From Massilia sp. W12 (GTDB lineage: Bacteria > Pseudomonadota > Gammaproteobacteria > Burkholderiales > Burkholderiaceae_D), in contig NZ_CP147776.1 in the NCBI RefSeq assembly GCF_037300705.1, forward strand, positions 4,650,001 to 4,714,000: a stretch of DNA of 64,000 nt. Direction: 5' to 3'. The position numbers and the translations under genes are program-made. Below the pieces are notes generated by a model, which was given only the letters and a program-made list of their open reading frames with translations, was not told the origin of the DNA and did no database searches. Shown one piece after another: positions 10,473 to 20,089 of this stretch. Each line of letters opens with the position of its first letter. Within the stretch, counting starts at the first letter, position 1.

Positions 10473-11009
10473 TCAGCCGACTAAGCGCCCGCGTTTCATG
10501 CGCAAGCCGCTGCGCCCGGCCAGCTTGCCCATTGTGCCCAGCAAATCCAGGCCGTGCGCATCGCAAATCGCAATCGCCAGAGCGTCCGCCGCATCCGGCC
10601 CTGGCACGCCGGGCAGTTGCAAGAGGCGTTGCACCATGGCTTGCACTTGTTCTTTGTGCGCTTTGCCATGGCCGACCACGGATTGCTTGACTTGCAGCGC
10701 GGTATGTTCGCCTACGCTGAGATTGGCGGCGACCAGGGCGCAAATCGCCGCGCCGCGCGCCTGGCCCAGCAAGAGGGTGGATTGCGGGTTGACGTTGACA
10801 AAGACTTTTTCAATTGCGGCTTTGTCGGGCTGATAGCGTTGGATGATTTCTGTCACGCCGCTGAAAATCGTGTGCAGGCGCTGCGGCAGTTCCTGTTGCG
10901 CATCGGTTTGGATGGCGCCGGCTGCCAGATAAGACAGCTTTTGCCCCTGTTTGTGGATCACGCCGAAACCGGTGGTGCGCAAGCCGGGGTCTATGCCTAA
11001 AATTTTCAT
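10473..11009 (-). CDS. ruvC: Crossover junction endodeoxyribonuclease RuvC
   Basis: RuvC cleaves Holliday junctions. The product starts [18 protein letters not shown], whose Asp-7 is the first catalytic acid. IEKVFVNVN and the late [15 protein letters not shown] give the remaining acidic residues of the RNase H-like site. Length is 178 residues. The start at 11009 is the family start. A gap of about 100 bp separates it from ruvA, and the palindromic repeat array lies upstream. Confidence 0.96.
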   Translation of the reverse strand: MKILGIDPGLRTTGFGVIHKQGQKLSYLAAGAIQTDAQQELPQRLHTIFSGVTEIIQRYQPDKAAIEKVFVNVNPQSTLLLGQARGAAICALVAANLSVGEHTALQVKQSVVGHGKAHKEQVQAMVQRLLQLPGVPGPDAADALAIAICDAHGLDLLGTMGKLAGRSGLRMKRGRLVG

Positions 11010-11190
11010 CAGCAAAAAAAGCGGCGGCCCGCCCTCCAAAAAGCAAATTTTCCAAGCCCCGCTCCGGCCCCGGCAGGCTGGGTTGAGCGAAGCGAAAACC
11101 CGGCGTCCGGCGCCGGTGGATATGCAAAAAACCCGGGGCGGGCCGAATCTGACGCCGTCTATTCCAATGCCTGTCCGGCGGGCGCCGCCA

Positions 11191-11338
11191 TTCGCGACTG
11201 AAGTCGCTCCCACAATACTGGCGCAGGCCGGAGGCTTTCGCGGCTAAAGCCGCTCCTACCGGCTCCGGCTGCTTGCTTTCGCGGCTAAAGCCGCTCCTAC
11301 CGGTTCCGGCTGCTTGCTTTCGCGGCTAAAGCCGCGCC
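11191..11338. repeat. Palindromic repeat array (REP-like), three copies at 41-bp spacing plus one diverged copy
   Basis: The 380-bp gap between ruvC and purH holds copies of a short palindrome, GCGGCTAAAGCCGC, in the frame TTCGCGGCTAAAGCCGCTCC. Copies start at 11237, 11278 and 11319, exactly 41 bp apart, with spacers that differ by one base. A diverged copy (TTCGCGACTGAAGTCGCTCC) starts at 11191. Such units are common intergenic REP-like elements in Proteobacteria. The position is downstream of purH and upstream of ruvC, both leftward. Confidence 0.8.
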
Positions 11339-11390
11339 TGGCGGCCAACGCGCAGGCTGCGGGGCAAGCGATGCTTGCCCCTGCAACACC

Positions 11391-12953
11391 TTAATGACGG
11401 AAATGACGGGCGCCGGAGAACAGCATCACAATGCCGCGCTCATTGGCGGCGTCAATCACTTCCTGGTCGCGCATCGAGCCGCCCGGTTGCACCACGCAAG
11501 TGGCGCCGGCGTCGGCCACCACATCCAGCCCGTCGCGGAAGGGGAAGAAGGCGTCCGACGCCACCGCCGAACCCTGCAAGCTCAAATTCGCATTCGCCGC
11601 CTTGATCGAGGCGATGCGGGCGGAGTCGATGCGGCTCATCTGGCCGGCCCCCACGCCCAGCGTCATGCCGCCGGCGCAGAATACAATCGCGTTCGACTTG
11701 ACAAACTTCGCCACGCGCCAGGAGAACATCAAGTCTTCCAATTGCTGCGGGGTCGGTTGCTTCACCGTCACCACTTTCAATTCTTCCATCAAGACATTCT
11801 TGGCGTCCGGGCCTTGCACCAGCAAACCGCCGCCAACGCGCTTGAAGTCATATTGATGCACGCCATTGCCGAGCGGGATTTCGAGCAGGCGCACATTTTG
11901 TTTGGCGGCGAAAATCTGCTTGGCTTCCGGGGAGAATGACGGCGCAATCAAGACTTCGACAAACTGCTTGGACACAGCTTCCGCTGTCGCGCCATCGAGC
12001 GCCCAGTTAAACGCGATGATGCCGCCGAAGGCTGAAGTCGGGTCGGTTTTGAAGGCTTTCTGATACGCTTCCAGCGGGCTGCCGGCAATCGCCGCTCCGC
12101 AGGGATTGGCGTGCTTGATGATCACGCAAGCCGGCATGCCGCCCAGCGATTTCACGCATTCCCAGGCTGCGTCCGCATCGGCGATATTGTTGTAAGACAG
12201 TTCCTTGCCTTGCAATTGGCGGTAATTCGCCAGCGCGCCCGGCACGCTGTGGATGTCGCGATAGAAAGCGCCGGCCTGATGCGGATTTTCGCCATAACGC
12301 ATGTCCTGCACTTTTTCAAATTGCAGATTCAGGTTTTGCGGGAAGCCGCTGCGCGTGCTGTGCTGCAAATCCTCGCCCAGCGCAGACAGATAATTCGCAA
12401 TCGCGCCATCATATTGGGCGGTGTGCGCATAGACTTTCTTGGCCAGCGCGAAACGGGTCGCATAGCTGACTTCGCCGGCGGCGATTTCTTCCAACACGCG
12501 CGCATAGTCCGCCGGATCGCAAATCACCACCACGTCTTTGTGGTTCTTGGCCGAAGAGCGCAACATGGCCGGGCCGCCGATGTCGATGTTTTCAATCGCA
12601 TCTTCCAGGCTGCATTCCTGCTTGGCCACGGTTTGCTGAAACGGATACAGATTCACCACCACCATATCAATGGTCGGGATGCCGTGTTCGCTCAAGGCTT
12701 GCATATGCGCCGGGAAATCGCGCCGCGCCAAAATCCCGCCGTGCACTTTCGGATGCAAGGTCTTGACGCGGCCATCCAGCATTTCCGGGAAACCGGTGTG
12801 CTGCGCCACTTCCGTGACTTGCAAGCCATTGTCCTGCAACAGTTTGGCGGTGCCGCCGGTGGACAGCAATTGCACCCCGCGCGCAGCCAGGGCTTGCGCA
12901 AATTCCAGCACGCCGGTCTTGTCGGAGACAGAAATCAAGGCAGTTTTGATCAT
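11391..12953 (-). CDS. purH: Bifunctional AICAR formyltransferase / IMP cyclohydrolase PurH
   Basis: Catalyses the last two steps of IMP synthesis. The N-terminal cyclohydrolase (MGS-like) domain begins [20 protein letters not shown] with STGGTAKLL and [20 protein letters not shown]. The C-terminal transformylase domain contains LRYGENPHQ-type residues ([14 protein letters not shown]), KHANPCG and the terminal [12 protein letters not shown]. Length of 520 residues is standard. It follows fis by 65 bp on the same strand. Confidence 0.97.
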   Translation of the reverse strand: MIKTALISVSDKTGVLEFAQALAARGVQLLSTGGTAKLLQDNGLQVTEVAQHTGFPEMLDGRVKTLHPKVHGGILARRDFPAHMQALSEHGIPTIDMVVVNLYPFQQTVAKQECSLEDAIENIDIGGPAMLRSSAKNHKDVVVICDPADYARVLEEIAAGEVSYATRFALAKKVYAHTAQYDGAIANYLSALGEDLQHSTRSGFPQNLNLQFEKVQDMRYGENPHQAGAFYRDIHSVPGALANYRQLQGKELSYNNIADADAAWECVKSLGGMPACVIIKHANPCGAAIAGSPLEAYQKAFKTDPTSAFGGIIAFNWALDGATAEAVSKQFVEVLIAPSFSPEAKQIFAAKQNVRLLEIPLGNGVHQYDFKRVGGGLLVQGPDAKNVLMEELKVVTVKQPTPQQLEDLMFSWRVAKFVKSNAIVFCAGGMTLGVGAGQMSRIDSARIASIKAANANLSLQGSAVASDAFFPFRDGLDVVADAGATCVVQPGGSMRDQEVIDAANERGIVMLFSGARHFRH

Positions 12954-13017
12954 GTTGACACCATGTGGTAAGAAGAAATCGGTTTGCGCCCGACGCCGGG
13001 GAACGGCGGGCAGGGGC

Positions 13018-13251
13018 TTACAGTAATCCGTGCTGCTGCAATTTTTTACGCAAGGTGTTGCGGTTGATGCCCAGCATTTCAGCGGCGTGCGACTGATTAT
13101 GGCCGGCGCGCTCCATGACCACCGACAACACCGGCTTTTCCATGGTCGCCAGCATCATGTCGTAGATATTGCTGGGGCGTTGTTCGCCCAGATCATTCAA
13201 ATAATCTTCCAGACTGCGTTGAACGACTTCCTGAATTATTTCTCTGCTCAT
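13018..13251 (-). CDS. fis: Nucleoid-associated DNA-binding protein Fis
   Basis: A 77-residue Fis-family protein. The C-terminal helix-turn-helix reads [29 protein letters not shown], matching Fis and the NtrC C-terminal domain (quoted in part: [12 protein letters not shown]). The ATG at 13251 has a purine-rich GAGAGA upstream. It sits immediately downstream of dusB, the same dusB-fis pairing as in Enterobacteria, and upstream of purH. Confidence 0.93.
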   Translation of the reverse strand: MSREIIQEVVQRSLEDYLNDLGEQRPSNIYDMMLATMEKPVLSVVMERAGHNQSHAAEMLGINRNTLRKKLQQHGLL

Positions 13252-13275
13252 GCTTCTCTCAATGCTCAATCAAAA

Positions 13276-14298
13276 TCAGGCGGCAAGCGCCTCTTGCGCT
13301 TGCGCGCGCAGGGATTGCAGGCGTGGCCCGAGGCTGGCCTGCGAATCAAAAAATGCAGCAACTGCGTGTAATTGTTCTTGCGGCTGTTCCAATGTGTTCA
13401 TGCGCTGGCGGAAAGCTTCGCCGCCGGGCAGATCTGCCACATACCAGCCGATATGTTTGCGGGCGGTGCGCACGCCCAGGTATTCGCCATAAAAAGCGTA
13501 ATGCGCTTGCAGATGCGCTAACAACAGCGCGCGCACTTCCGTCACCAGCGGCGGCGGCAATAAGCTGCCATGTTCGAGGTAATGCGCGACTTCGCGGAAA
13601 ATCCAGGGCCGGCCTTGCGCCGCGCGCCCAATCATCACCGCATCGGCGCCGGTGTAATCCAGCACCTGACGCGCTTTTTGCGGGCTGTCGATATCGCCAT
13701 TCGCCACCACCGGAATCTTGACGGCGGCTTTCACGGCGGCGATGGTGTCGTATTCGGCCTCGCCCAGATAGCGGTCGGCGCGCGTGCGGCCATGCAGGGT
13801 CAGCATTTGAATACCGGCGTCTTCGGCGATTTTGGCGATGGAGAGCGCGTTTTTATTGGCGCGATCCCAGCCGGTGCGGAATTTCAGCGTGACCGGCACG
13901 TCCACTGCGCGCACCACCGCATGCAGAATCTGCGCCACCAGATCTTCGTGTTGCAAGAGGGCTGAGCCGCACCAGTTATTGCACACTTTTTTGACCGGGC
14001 AACCCATATTGATGTCGATAATTTGCGCGCCGCGCTCGACATTGAAGCGCGCGCAATCGGCCAGCTCTTGCGGCACGGCGCCGGCGATTTGCACCGCTTT
14101 CGGCTCCATTTCGCCATCATGATTGGTGCGGCGGCTGCTTTTTTCACTGTCCCACAGACGGGGATTGGAAGCCGCCATTTCTGACACGGCATAGCCTGCG
14201 CCCAGCTCTTTGCACAGCTGGCGGTAAGGACGGTCGGTGACGCCCGCCATGGGCGCGACAAAGACGCGATTCGCTAAAGTGAAAGGGCCTAATTGCAC
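13276..14298 (-). CDS. dusB: tRNA-dihydrouridine synthase DusB
   Basis: A flavoenzyme that reduces specific uridines in tRNA D-loops. Motifs: FVAPMAGVTDRPYRQLCKEL (FMN barrel start), IDINMGCPVKKVCN with catalytic Cys, LTLHGRTRADRY, VVANGDIDSPQKA and DAVMIGRAAQGRPWIF. The start is ambiguous. TTG 14385 overlaps the upstream phospholipase D stop, TTG 14310 is in frame, and GTG 14298 (GGA seven bases upstream) aligns with the usual start just before QLGPFTLANRVFVAPMAG. I use 14298. It probably forms an operon with fis. Confidence 0.93.
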   Translation of the reverse strand: MQLGPFTLANRVFVAPMAGVTDRPYRQLCKELGAGYAVSEMAASNPRLWDSEKSSRRTNHDGEMEPKAVQIAGAVPQELADCARFNVERGAQIIDINMGCPVKKVCNNWCGSALLQHEDLVAQILHAVVRAVDVPVTLKFRTGWDRANKNALSIAKIAEDAGIQMLTLHGRTRADRYLGEAEYDTIAAVKAAVKIPVVANGDIDSPQKARQVLDYTGADAVMIGRAAQGRPWIFREVAHYLEHGSLLPPPLVTEVRALLLAHLQAHYAFYGEYLGVRTARKHIGWYVADLPGGEAFRQRMNTLEQPQEQLHAVAAFFDSQASLGPRLQSLRAQAQEALAA

Positions 14299-14381
14299 TG
14301 GGTTGTCCAAACTTGCCGGGATTCGGGGAGGCGCTATTTTACACGAGCTTATGCCCAAAAAATAGGCAAGCCGGAAGTCAG

Positions 14382-15551
14382 TCAACCATATTTACCGGAA
14401 GTGAGGATGTACATCAAGCCGCGATAAAACAGCATGGCGCTGTGCTCGCGCAGACGTTTGCGCCAGCTGCGCTGATGCACACTGGCTAAGCTCAGGCTGG
14501 CGCCGTCGGCCACGCCCTCCAGAATAGCGCGCCGCAAGGTGCGCGCAAAATCATCATCTTGCACCAAAAGATTCGCTTCGTGATTTAAAAACAGGGAAAG
14601 CCCGTCAAAATTACTGGAACCCACGCTGGCCCAGCGACGGTCAACCACCGCCACCTTGGCGTGCAACTGGGTTTTGCGATATTCCACCAGATGCACCCCG
14701 GCGCGCAGCAGCTTGGGATAAAACGAGCGCGCCACCGCGTCTTGCAAGTGGAATTGGCCACAGCCCAGCAAGAGCGTGACGCGCACCCCGCGCCGCGCCG
14801 CCGCGCATAACGCATTGATGAATTTGCGTCCCGGCGCAAAATACGGGGTGGCCAGATAAATTTCCTGTTTGGCGTTGCGAAACGCTTGCTCAAAAGCTTG
14901 TTGAATCGTGCGCCGGTTGTTCAGATTATCGCGTTTGACCAAGGCCGCCAGGGCTGGTGCGGCAAGGCTATCCGCGTTGTCTTTGTCGCGCTGGCGGTAT
15001 TGAGCTAAAAAGCCGCGCAAGGCAGCGCGTCCGCCGCACAAACGCGCCCATTGCGCGCTGATTTCACGCCAAATCTGCTGCACCAGCGGGCCGCGCAATT
15101 GCACGGCAAAATCCCAGCGCGGCGCGTTCAGGCGTATTGAGGCATCGAAATCACACAGCCAATCATCATTCAAATTGATGCCGCCGATGAAGGCAACGTC
15201 CTGATCCACCACGCACAGCTTGCGATGGGTGCGGGTAAAACCGCGTTTAAACCAGGGATTGAAATTCAAATGCTGCACGCCGCTGGGCAGCAAACCCAGA
15301 TTCATTTCAGTGATCGTATTGTGTCCGGTGCCATGCCAATCGGTAATCAGTTTCACGCTCACGCCGCGCTTGGCGGCGTCCATCAAAGCCTGTTGCACCG
15401 CGCGCCCGGCCGGGTCCAGCGCAAAAATATAGGTTTCCAGCAGCACTTCGCGCTGCGCGCCCCCGATCGCCGCCACCAGCGCCGGAATAAACTCCAAACC
15501 GCCGCGTAACAGCGTCAATTGGTGGTTCGGCAGATAGGGCACAGGGCGCAT
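14382..15551 (-). CDS. Phospholipase D-family protein, cardiolipin synthase B-like
   Basis: Two HKD catalytic motifs are visible, THRKLCVVDQDVAFIGG and LHAKVAVVDRRWASVGS, each HxKxxxxD followed by the G/S-rich loop. The N-terminus (LTLLRGGLEFIPALVAAI, VLLETYIF) matches ClsB/YbhO-type enzymes that join phosphatidyl groups. No membrane-spanning segments are obvious, consistent with ClsB rather than ClsA. The ATG at 15551 is chosen over the TTG at 15575. It lies 160 bp after an EEP-family gene; ybhP-ybhO pairs of the same two families occur in E. coli, supporting the assignment. Confidence 0.88.
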   Translation of the reverse strand: MRPVPYLPNHQLTLLRGGLEFIPALVAAIGGAQREVLLETYIFALDPAGRAVQQALMDAAKRGVSVKLITDWHGTGHNTITEMNLGLLPSGVQHLNFNPWFKRGFTRTHRKLCVVDQDVAFIGGINLNDDWLCDFDASIRLNAPRWDFAVQLRGPLVQQIWREISAQWARLCGGRAALRGFLAQYRQRDKDNADSLAAPALAALVKRDNLNNRRTIQQAFEQAFRNAKQEIYLATPYFAPGRKFINALCAAARRGVRVTLLLGCGQFHLQDAVARSFYPKLLRAGVHLVEYRKTQLHAKVAVVDRRWASVGSSNFDGLSLFLNHEANLLVQDDDFARTLRRAILEGVADGASLSLASVHQRSWRKRLREHSAMLFYRGLMYILTSGKYG

Positions 15552-15711
15552 GGCGAATTCGCAGGCTTGATCCAAAGCCTTGCATTTGGTGGCGGGCGGG
15601 TGAAATTCAAGTCAGGCATGGCAGGCGAACAGCTGTGGGTTTTATGGGAGAAGCCCGCCGGGGGCGAGAACATTTTCCGCCTCCTGGCGCAGGATGCCTT
15701 ATCCGCGTCAA

Positions 15712-16530
15712 TCAGCCATCCAAGCGCAATTCCGCCAAAATCGGCGCATGATCGGACAATTGCGACCAGGGCTGGCCGCGTAAAACCTGGGCCTGCTCGA
15801 CGATAAAACCGCGACAATAAATCCGATCCAGGCGCAGCCATGGCAAGGCGGCGGGAAAAGTGCGCGCCGGCACAAAACGTTGCACATTGGTGCGTCCGGC
15901 CAGATTGCGCCATAAACTGCCTAAGCGCGGCGTGCTGCGGCGCTCGTCAAATACTTCAATCACGCCCAACTGATTGCGCAAAGCGTCGCCCAGATGATTG
16001 CGCCAGTCGTTAAAGTCGCCGGCGATGATGATGGGACTATCGCCGGCAGTGCTTTGCACCACCTCAATCAAGGCATCGGTCTGACGCTGGCGGCTGCCGG
16101 CGAACAGGCCAAGATGCACCACATAGCAATGCAAATCCTGCTGCGGGGTTTGCAGCACGCAGTGCAAAATACCGCGCTGCTCAAAGGCGTGGTCAGACAC
16201 ATCATTATTCAACGCTGAGACAATCGGGTAGGCCGACAGCAGGGCATTGCCATGATGGCCGTCGCGATAAATCGCATTTTTGCCATACGCTGTATGCAAA
16301 TGCGCGCCGGCCAGAAACTCATGTTGCGACTCTTGCGGCCAGTGTTTGGGGCCGGGCGGATGCTGGCCAAAACGTTGCAAGAGGCGATCATGGCGGCCCT
16401 GCACTTCCTGCAAAAAAACCAGATCCGCCTGCAAATCATGGATCGCGCTGCGCAGCGCATGCACGCGCGGCTCGCGTCCTGTGGCGGACATGCCTTTATG
16501 GATGTTGTAGGTTGCAATACGCAGTTTCAT
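15712..16530 (-). CDS. Endonuclease/exonuclease/phosphatase-family hydrolase (YbhP-like)
   Basis: The 272-residue protein opens MKLRIATYNIHKGMSATGRE, carries the EEP Mg-binding Glu in FLQEVQGRH, the IIIAGDFNDWRNHLGD motif, and the terminal SDHAPILAEL with catalytic His. The ATG at 16530 is the family start. The pairing with a downstream cardiolipin-synthase-like gene matches ybhP-clsB neighbourhoods, so a role in lipid metabolism or the envelope is a reasonable inference, but the substrate is not known. Confidence 0.87.
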   Translation of the reverse strand: MKLRIATYNIHKGMSATGREPRVHALRSAIHDLQADLVFLQEVQGRHDRLLQRFGQHPPGPKHWPQESQHEFLAGAHLHTAYGKNAIYRDGHHGNALLSAYPIVSALNNDVSDHAFEQRGILHCVLQTPQQDLHCYVVHLGLFAGSRQRQTDALIEVVQSTAGDSPIIIAGDFNDWRNHLGDALRNQLGVIEVFDERRSTPRLGSLWRNLAGRTNVQRFVPARTFPAALPWLRLDRIYCRGFIVEQAQVLRGQPWSQLSDHAPILAELRLDG

Positions 16531-16616
16531 CGCTCTGTGCTTTTGGCCTGATTGCGCCCAGTATAGGGCGGCGGCAAACAAAAAGGAATGTGGAAACTAC
16601 GCAGATTCTTGTCTTT

Positions 16617-17180
16617 TTATTCATTTCCGCAAATCATCACGCGCGTATCCCTGGCCCGCCCATCCGCATCAAAGCGCTCCGCGCGCAGCAAGGCTTGCTG
16701 GCGCATGCCGGCGCGCTCACATAGCGCAATGGCGCGCGGGTTCAGATCATCGACCAAGGCATACACTTCACGCGCCTGCCAGGCGTCAAAAGCGAATTGA
16801 ATAATCGCTTGCGCCGCTTCAGTGATGTAGCCACAGCGCGCCAATGCCTGATTGCCCCAGAAGCCGAGTTCAAAACGGCCTGTCGCAAAATCGGGGTGAT
16901 GCAAGCCGCTGCAGCCAGCCAGCGCGCCATCATGGGTGAAAATCAAAAGGGGAAAGTCGCGCCCTTGCGCTGTATTACTGATTGCGCTGAGCAGATAAGC
17001 GCGGCTGCTCTCAAGCGAAGGCTCATATTTCACCCAGGGCAAGGAAGCCGGGAATTGCCGCAGCTGTGGCAGCGAAGCGCACACCGCCTCAAACAGCGCC
17101 GCAGCATCTGATTCCAGGCTGCCAGCTTGCGGGCTGCGGATATGCAAGCGCTCGCTGCTGAAGCAAATTGCCGCGTGCAT
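16617..17180 (-). CDS. GNAT-family N-acetyltransferase (RimJ/RimL-like)
   Basis: About 187 residues with the RimJ/RimL layout: N-terminal LHIRSPQAGSLESDAAAL, a middle FELGFWGNQALARCGYITEAAQ that forms the acetyl-CoA site, and VYALVDDLNPRAIALCERAGM. Of two ATGs three codons apart, that at 17180 is favoured because AGAGG is seven bases upstream. The gene overlaps the end of lnt. The target of acetylation cannot be read from sequence. Confidence 0.83.
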   Translation of the reverse strand: MHAAICFSSERLHIRSPQAGSLESDAAALFEAVCASLPQLRQFPASLPWVKYEPSLESSRAYLLSAISNTAQGRDFPLLIFTHDGALAGCSGLHHPDFATGRFELGFWGNQALARCGYITEAAQAIIQFAFDAWQAREVYALVDDLNPRAIALCERAGMRQQALLRAERFDADGRARDTRVMICGNE

Positions 17181-17182
17181 GA

Positions 17183-18709
17183 TCATGCCTCTTTACGCAG
17201 GCGGCGCAATTGCCAGGCCAGCAAGCCCGCCAACAGCGCCAGCAAGGGCCATTCGCCAAAACGGGCATATGGGGTCAAACCCTGCATGCCCTGCACAGTT
17301 GCGCGCAGCACGCCTTGCTGATCATAAGCCAGCAGCTTTTGCACCTCGCCGCGCGCATCAATCACGGCGGTCGCCCCGGTATTCGTGGCGCGCAGCATCG
17401 GCCGCCCGGTTTCCAAACTGCGCATGCGCGCGATTTGCAAATGCTGCGGAATCGCGCTGGACTGCCCATACCAGGCCAGATTTGAGACATTCAATAAAAT
17501 ACTCGCCACCGGCTTGCCGGCTTGCGCCGCTTCCCCCAATTGGCTGGCGATTTCCAGGCCGAATAAATCCTCGTAGCAAACATTCGGCAACACAAATTGG
17601 TCTTTCACCGCAAACGGCGCCTGCAGCCAGGGGCCGCGCGCAAAATCGCCCAGCGGAATTTGCATCATATCGACAAACCAGCGAAAACCGGGCGGGATGA
17701 ATTCACCAAACGGCACCAGATGCCGCTTGTCGTATCGGTAGTAAGCATTGCTGCGAGGGGACAAACCAAGCACACTGTTGGCGTATTGGTTGGGGCCGTC
17801 GGTGAGCGGCACACCGAGCAGCAAATGGCTGTCATTGCTGCGCGCCCAGTCATGCAAATCGCTGATAAACCCGGCTGGCAGCAGATGCATAAAGAGCGGG
17901 AACGCGGTTTCCGGGGTGGCGATGATATCGGCGCGCTCGCCCATAATCATGCGCTGATACAGCTGCAAGGAATCAATGATGCGTTCGCGCGCGAACTTCT
18001 CATCTTGCGCGATATTTCCCTGCAGCAGACGCACTTGCAAAGGCTGGCCCAGCGGCTGGCTCCAACTGTGCTGCTTGAGCAGCCAGCCGGCGCTCAACAA
18101 TAAGAGCGGCAAAGCCAGGCACAGCGCGGCGCGGCGCCATTGCGCCTGTTGCCCGGTTTGCCAGACTGCAGCCAGCGCGCCGCCGCACAGCATGACGGCA
18201 AAACCGACCGCATTCACCCCGGCCAGCGGCGCAAAACCGGCCAAAGGCGCGTCGATTTGCGCATAACCGGACAACACCCAGGGAAAACCGGTGAATAACC
18301 AGCAGCGCAGCCACTCCCCCAGAGTAAATGCGACGGGAACGCTGAGCAGCAGCCAGCTGAGCGCCGGCTGCGCGCCTTGCAAACGTTTGGCCAGCCAGCC
18401 GGCCAAGCCATACGGCAAGCCCATGGCCAGGGCAAAAATCAAGGTCGCCAAAGCAGCCAGCGCTGCGGGCATATTGCCGAAGCGGTGCATCGCAATGAAC
18501 AGCCAATACACCGAGGCCAGCAACCAGCCGCTGCCAAAGGCCCAGGCCGGGGTAAATCCGCCCTCGCGGCGCAGGTATAAAAAGAACCAGGCAAATATGA
18601 GAAACTGCAGCGGCCACCAGCCAAACGGCGCAAAACACAGGGCTTGCAGCGCGCCGGCGGCGCAAGGCAGGGCAAAGCGGCGGCCCGGCGCAAGCCAATT
18701 CAGCTTCAT
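17183..18709 (-). CDS. lnt: Apolipoprotein N-acyltransferase Lnt
   Basis: An inner-membrane enzyme that adds the third acyl chain to lipoproteins. The N-terminal half is a set of hydrophobic helices. The C-terminal nitrilase-like domain has the catalytic triad Glu-267 (ATPETAFPLF), Lys-328 (RYDKRHLVPFGEFIP) and Cys-378 (PNVCYEDLFG). Length is 508 residues. It overlaps the corC stop by four bases, the usual corC-lnt pair. Several lipoproteins in this window (secretin, T6SS lipoprotein) would be substrates. Confidence 0.96.
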   Translation of the reverse strand: MKLNWLAPGRRFALPCAAGALQALCFAPFGWWPLQFLIFAWFFLYLRREGGFTPAWAFGSGWLLASVYWLFIAMHRFGNMPAALAALATLIFALAMGLPYGLAGWLAKRLQGAQPALSWLLLSVPVAFTLGEWLRCWLFTGFPWVLSGYAQIDAPLAGFAPLAGVNAVGFAVMLCGGALAAVWQTGQQAQWRRAALCLALPLLLLSAGWLLKQHSWSQPLGQPLQVRLLQGNIAQDEKFARERIIDSLQLYQRMIMGERADIIATPETAFPLFMHLLPAGFISDLHDWARSNDSHLLLGVPLTDGPNQYANSVLGLSPRSNAYYRYDKRHLVPFGEFIPPGFRWFVDMMQIPLGDFARGPWLQAPFAVKDQFVLPNVCYEDLFGLEIASQLGEAAQAGKPVASILLNVSNLAWYGQSSAIPQHLQIARMRSLETGRPMLRATNTGATAVIDARGEVQKLLAYDQQGVLRATVQGMQGLTPYARFGEWPLLALLAGLLAWQLRRLRKEA

Positions 18710-19587
18710 GCGGCGTCGCCTGCGGGCGGCGGCGGCAGTTTTTCCACCAGCAGAACATGCACCTGGCGCGGATCGGCGCGCAACACTTCAAAGCGCAGCA
18801 AGCCGATATCAAATTCTTCGCCCTTATGCGGCATGCGCTTCAAATGGCTCGACACCAGGCCGCCGATCGTGTCCACATCGTCATGCTGCAAATCAGCGCC
18901 CAGCACTTGATTAAACTGTTCCAACTCGGTCAGCGCCTTGACGCGCCATTTCGGCCCGTGCGCCCCATCTTTCACGCGCAGAATATTGTCTTCTTCCTCG
19001 TCGTAATCGTATTCGTCTTCGATTTCGCCGACAATTTGCTCCAGCACGTCTTCAATCGTGATCAAGCCGGCCACGCCGCTGTATTCATCGACCACAATCG
19101 CCATGTGATTGTGATTGGCGCGGAAATCGCGCAGCAAGATATTCAGACGTTTGGATTCGGGGATAAACACCACCGGGCGCAACATATCGCGCACATCGAA
19201 GTTTTCGCCGGCGTAATAGCGCAGCAAATCCTTGGCCAGCAAGATGCCGACCACCTTGTCGCGGTCGCCCTCGACAGCGGGAAAACGCGAGTGCGCGGTT
19301 TCCAGCACCAGCGGCAGCCAGTCTTCAATCGGTTTGGTCAGATCCACCACATCCATTTGCGCGCGCGGCACCATGATGTCGCCGGCGCACAGCTCAGACA
19401 CCTGGAACACGCCCTCGATCATCGAGAGCGCGTCGGCGTCGAGCAAGTTGCGGCCATGCGCATCGTGCAGCACTTCCAGCAGCTCGGCGCGGTTTTCGGG
19501 AATAGGGGAAATCAGCGCGGTCAGTCGTTCAAACAATGACCGGTGTGGTTTGGCGTCAGATTTGACGCCACTAGGGTGCTCTTGCAT
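18706..19587 (-). CDS. corC: CorC/HlyC-family CBS-domain transporter-associated protein
   Basis: A cytoplasmic CNNM/CorC-like protein: two CBS motifs (GDIMVPRAQMDVVD onward, then DVRDMLRPVVFIPESK with NHMAIVVDEYSGVAGLITIEDVLE), followed by a CorC_HlyC domain (IGGLVSSHLKRMPHKGEEFD). The start at 19587, MQEHPSGVKSDAK, is chosen because upstream sequence is non-homologous. Linked to Mg/Co efflux or resistance in Enterobacteria. It has no DUF21 membrane domain, like E. coli YbeX. Confidence 0.93.
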   Translation of the reverse strand: MQEHPSGVKSDAKPHRSLFERLTALISPIPENRAELLEVLHDAHGRNLLDADALSMIEGVFQVSELCAGDIMVPRAQMDVVDLTKPIEDWLPLVLETAHSRFPAVEGDRDKVVGILLAKDLLRYYAGENFDVRDMLRPVVFIPESKRLNILLRDFRANHNHMAIVVDEYSGVAGLITIEDVLEQIVGEIEDEYDYDEEEDNILRVKDGAHGPKWRVKALTELEQFNQVLGADLQHDDVDTIGGLVSSHLKRMPHKGEEFDIGLLRFEVLRADPRQVHVLLVEKLPPPPAGDAA

Positions 19588-19723
19588 AGGGCGATTCGCC
19601 GTTGTTTCTGGATGTATTAGCATACACCAAAAGCAGGCTTGCGGCGAAAAGCGGCGGACAGCGCCAGCGCAGCGCATCAAAGGCGGGCCGGACACAGCGC
19701 CGCATGCGCGCGCAAAAACGAAA

Positions 19724-19750
19724 ACGGGCGGCAGATTTTCTGCCGCCCGT
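19724..19750 (-). terminator. Intrinsic terminator downstream of the 69-aa gene
   Basis: A perfect 12-bp stem, ACGGGCGGCAGA with TCTGCCGCCCGT, around a 3-base loop. On the minus strand it is followed by TTTTCGTTTTTG. It lies about 70 bp after the small leftward gene and before corC, so it separates the two transcripts. Confidence 0.8.
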
Positions 19751-19817
19751 ATCGGGGAATAAAAAAAGCGTTTGCGCAATCAGCCCAATGCAGTCACAGG
19801 GGGTGACAATCCAATTT

Positions 19818-20027
19818 TCAGACTGTTCCGGCTTCTGCGCCAGGGTCTTCCGGAACATTCATGGCATTCGGCACAACATCAGGCTCGCGCGCAAACGCGA
19901 ATACCGGACGGGTAGCTGGTGCAGCTGCGCTGGATGCTGCATCGCTGTCAGATAATTTGCGCGAACCATTCACCGGCCCGCAATCCAACAACATACGCCA
20001 ATGAGCCTGCGCTTTGCGCTTACCCAT
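19818..20027 (-). CDS. Small hypothetical protein (69 aa)
   Basis: Not recognised. It begins MGKRKAQAHWRMLLDCGPV, a basic start, followed by an Ala/Ser/Pro-rich middle and an acidic tail (PEDPGAEAGTV); it is probably disordered in the C-terminal half. Support as a real gene comes from a GGAGG five bases before the ATG at 20027 and a strong terminator downstream. Its promoter region carries four ATTAC motifs at 10-bp spacing. Confidence 0.6.
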   Translation of the reverse strand: MGKRKAQAHWRMLLDCGPVNGSRKLSDSDAASSAAAPATRPVFAFAREPDVVPNAMNVPEDPGAEAGTV

Positions 20028-20089
20028 CTCAGCCTCCACTGCATTGCTTCCCTACAGGCCAAGTATCGGTCAGCGGCACAGCGGCTGCA

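Noticed and set aside
11237-11338. Regular repeats as a possible CRISPR array
   Set aside because: The spacers are almost identical to each other and there are no cas genes; this is a tandem palindromic repeat.
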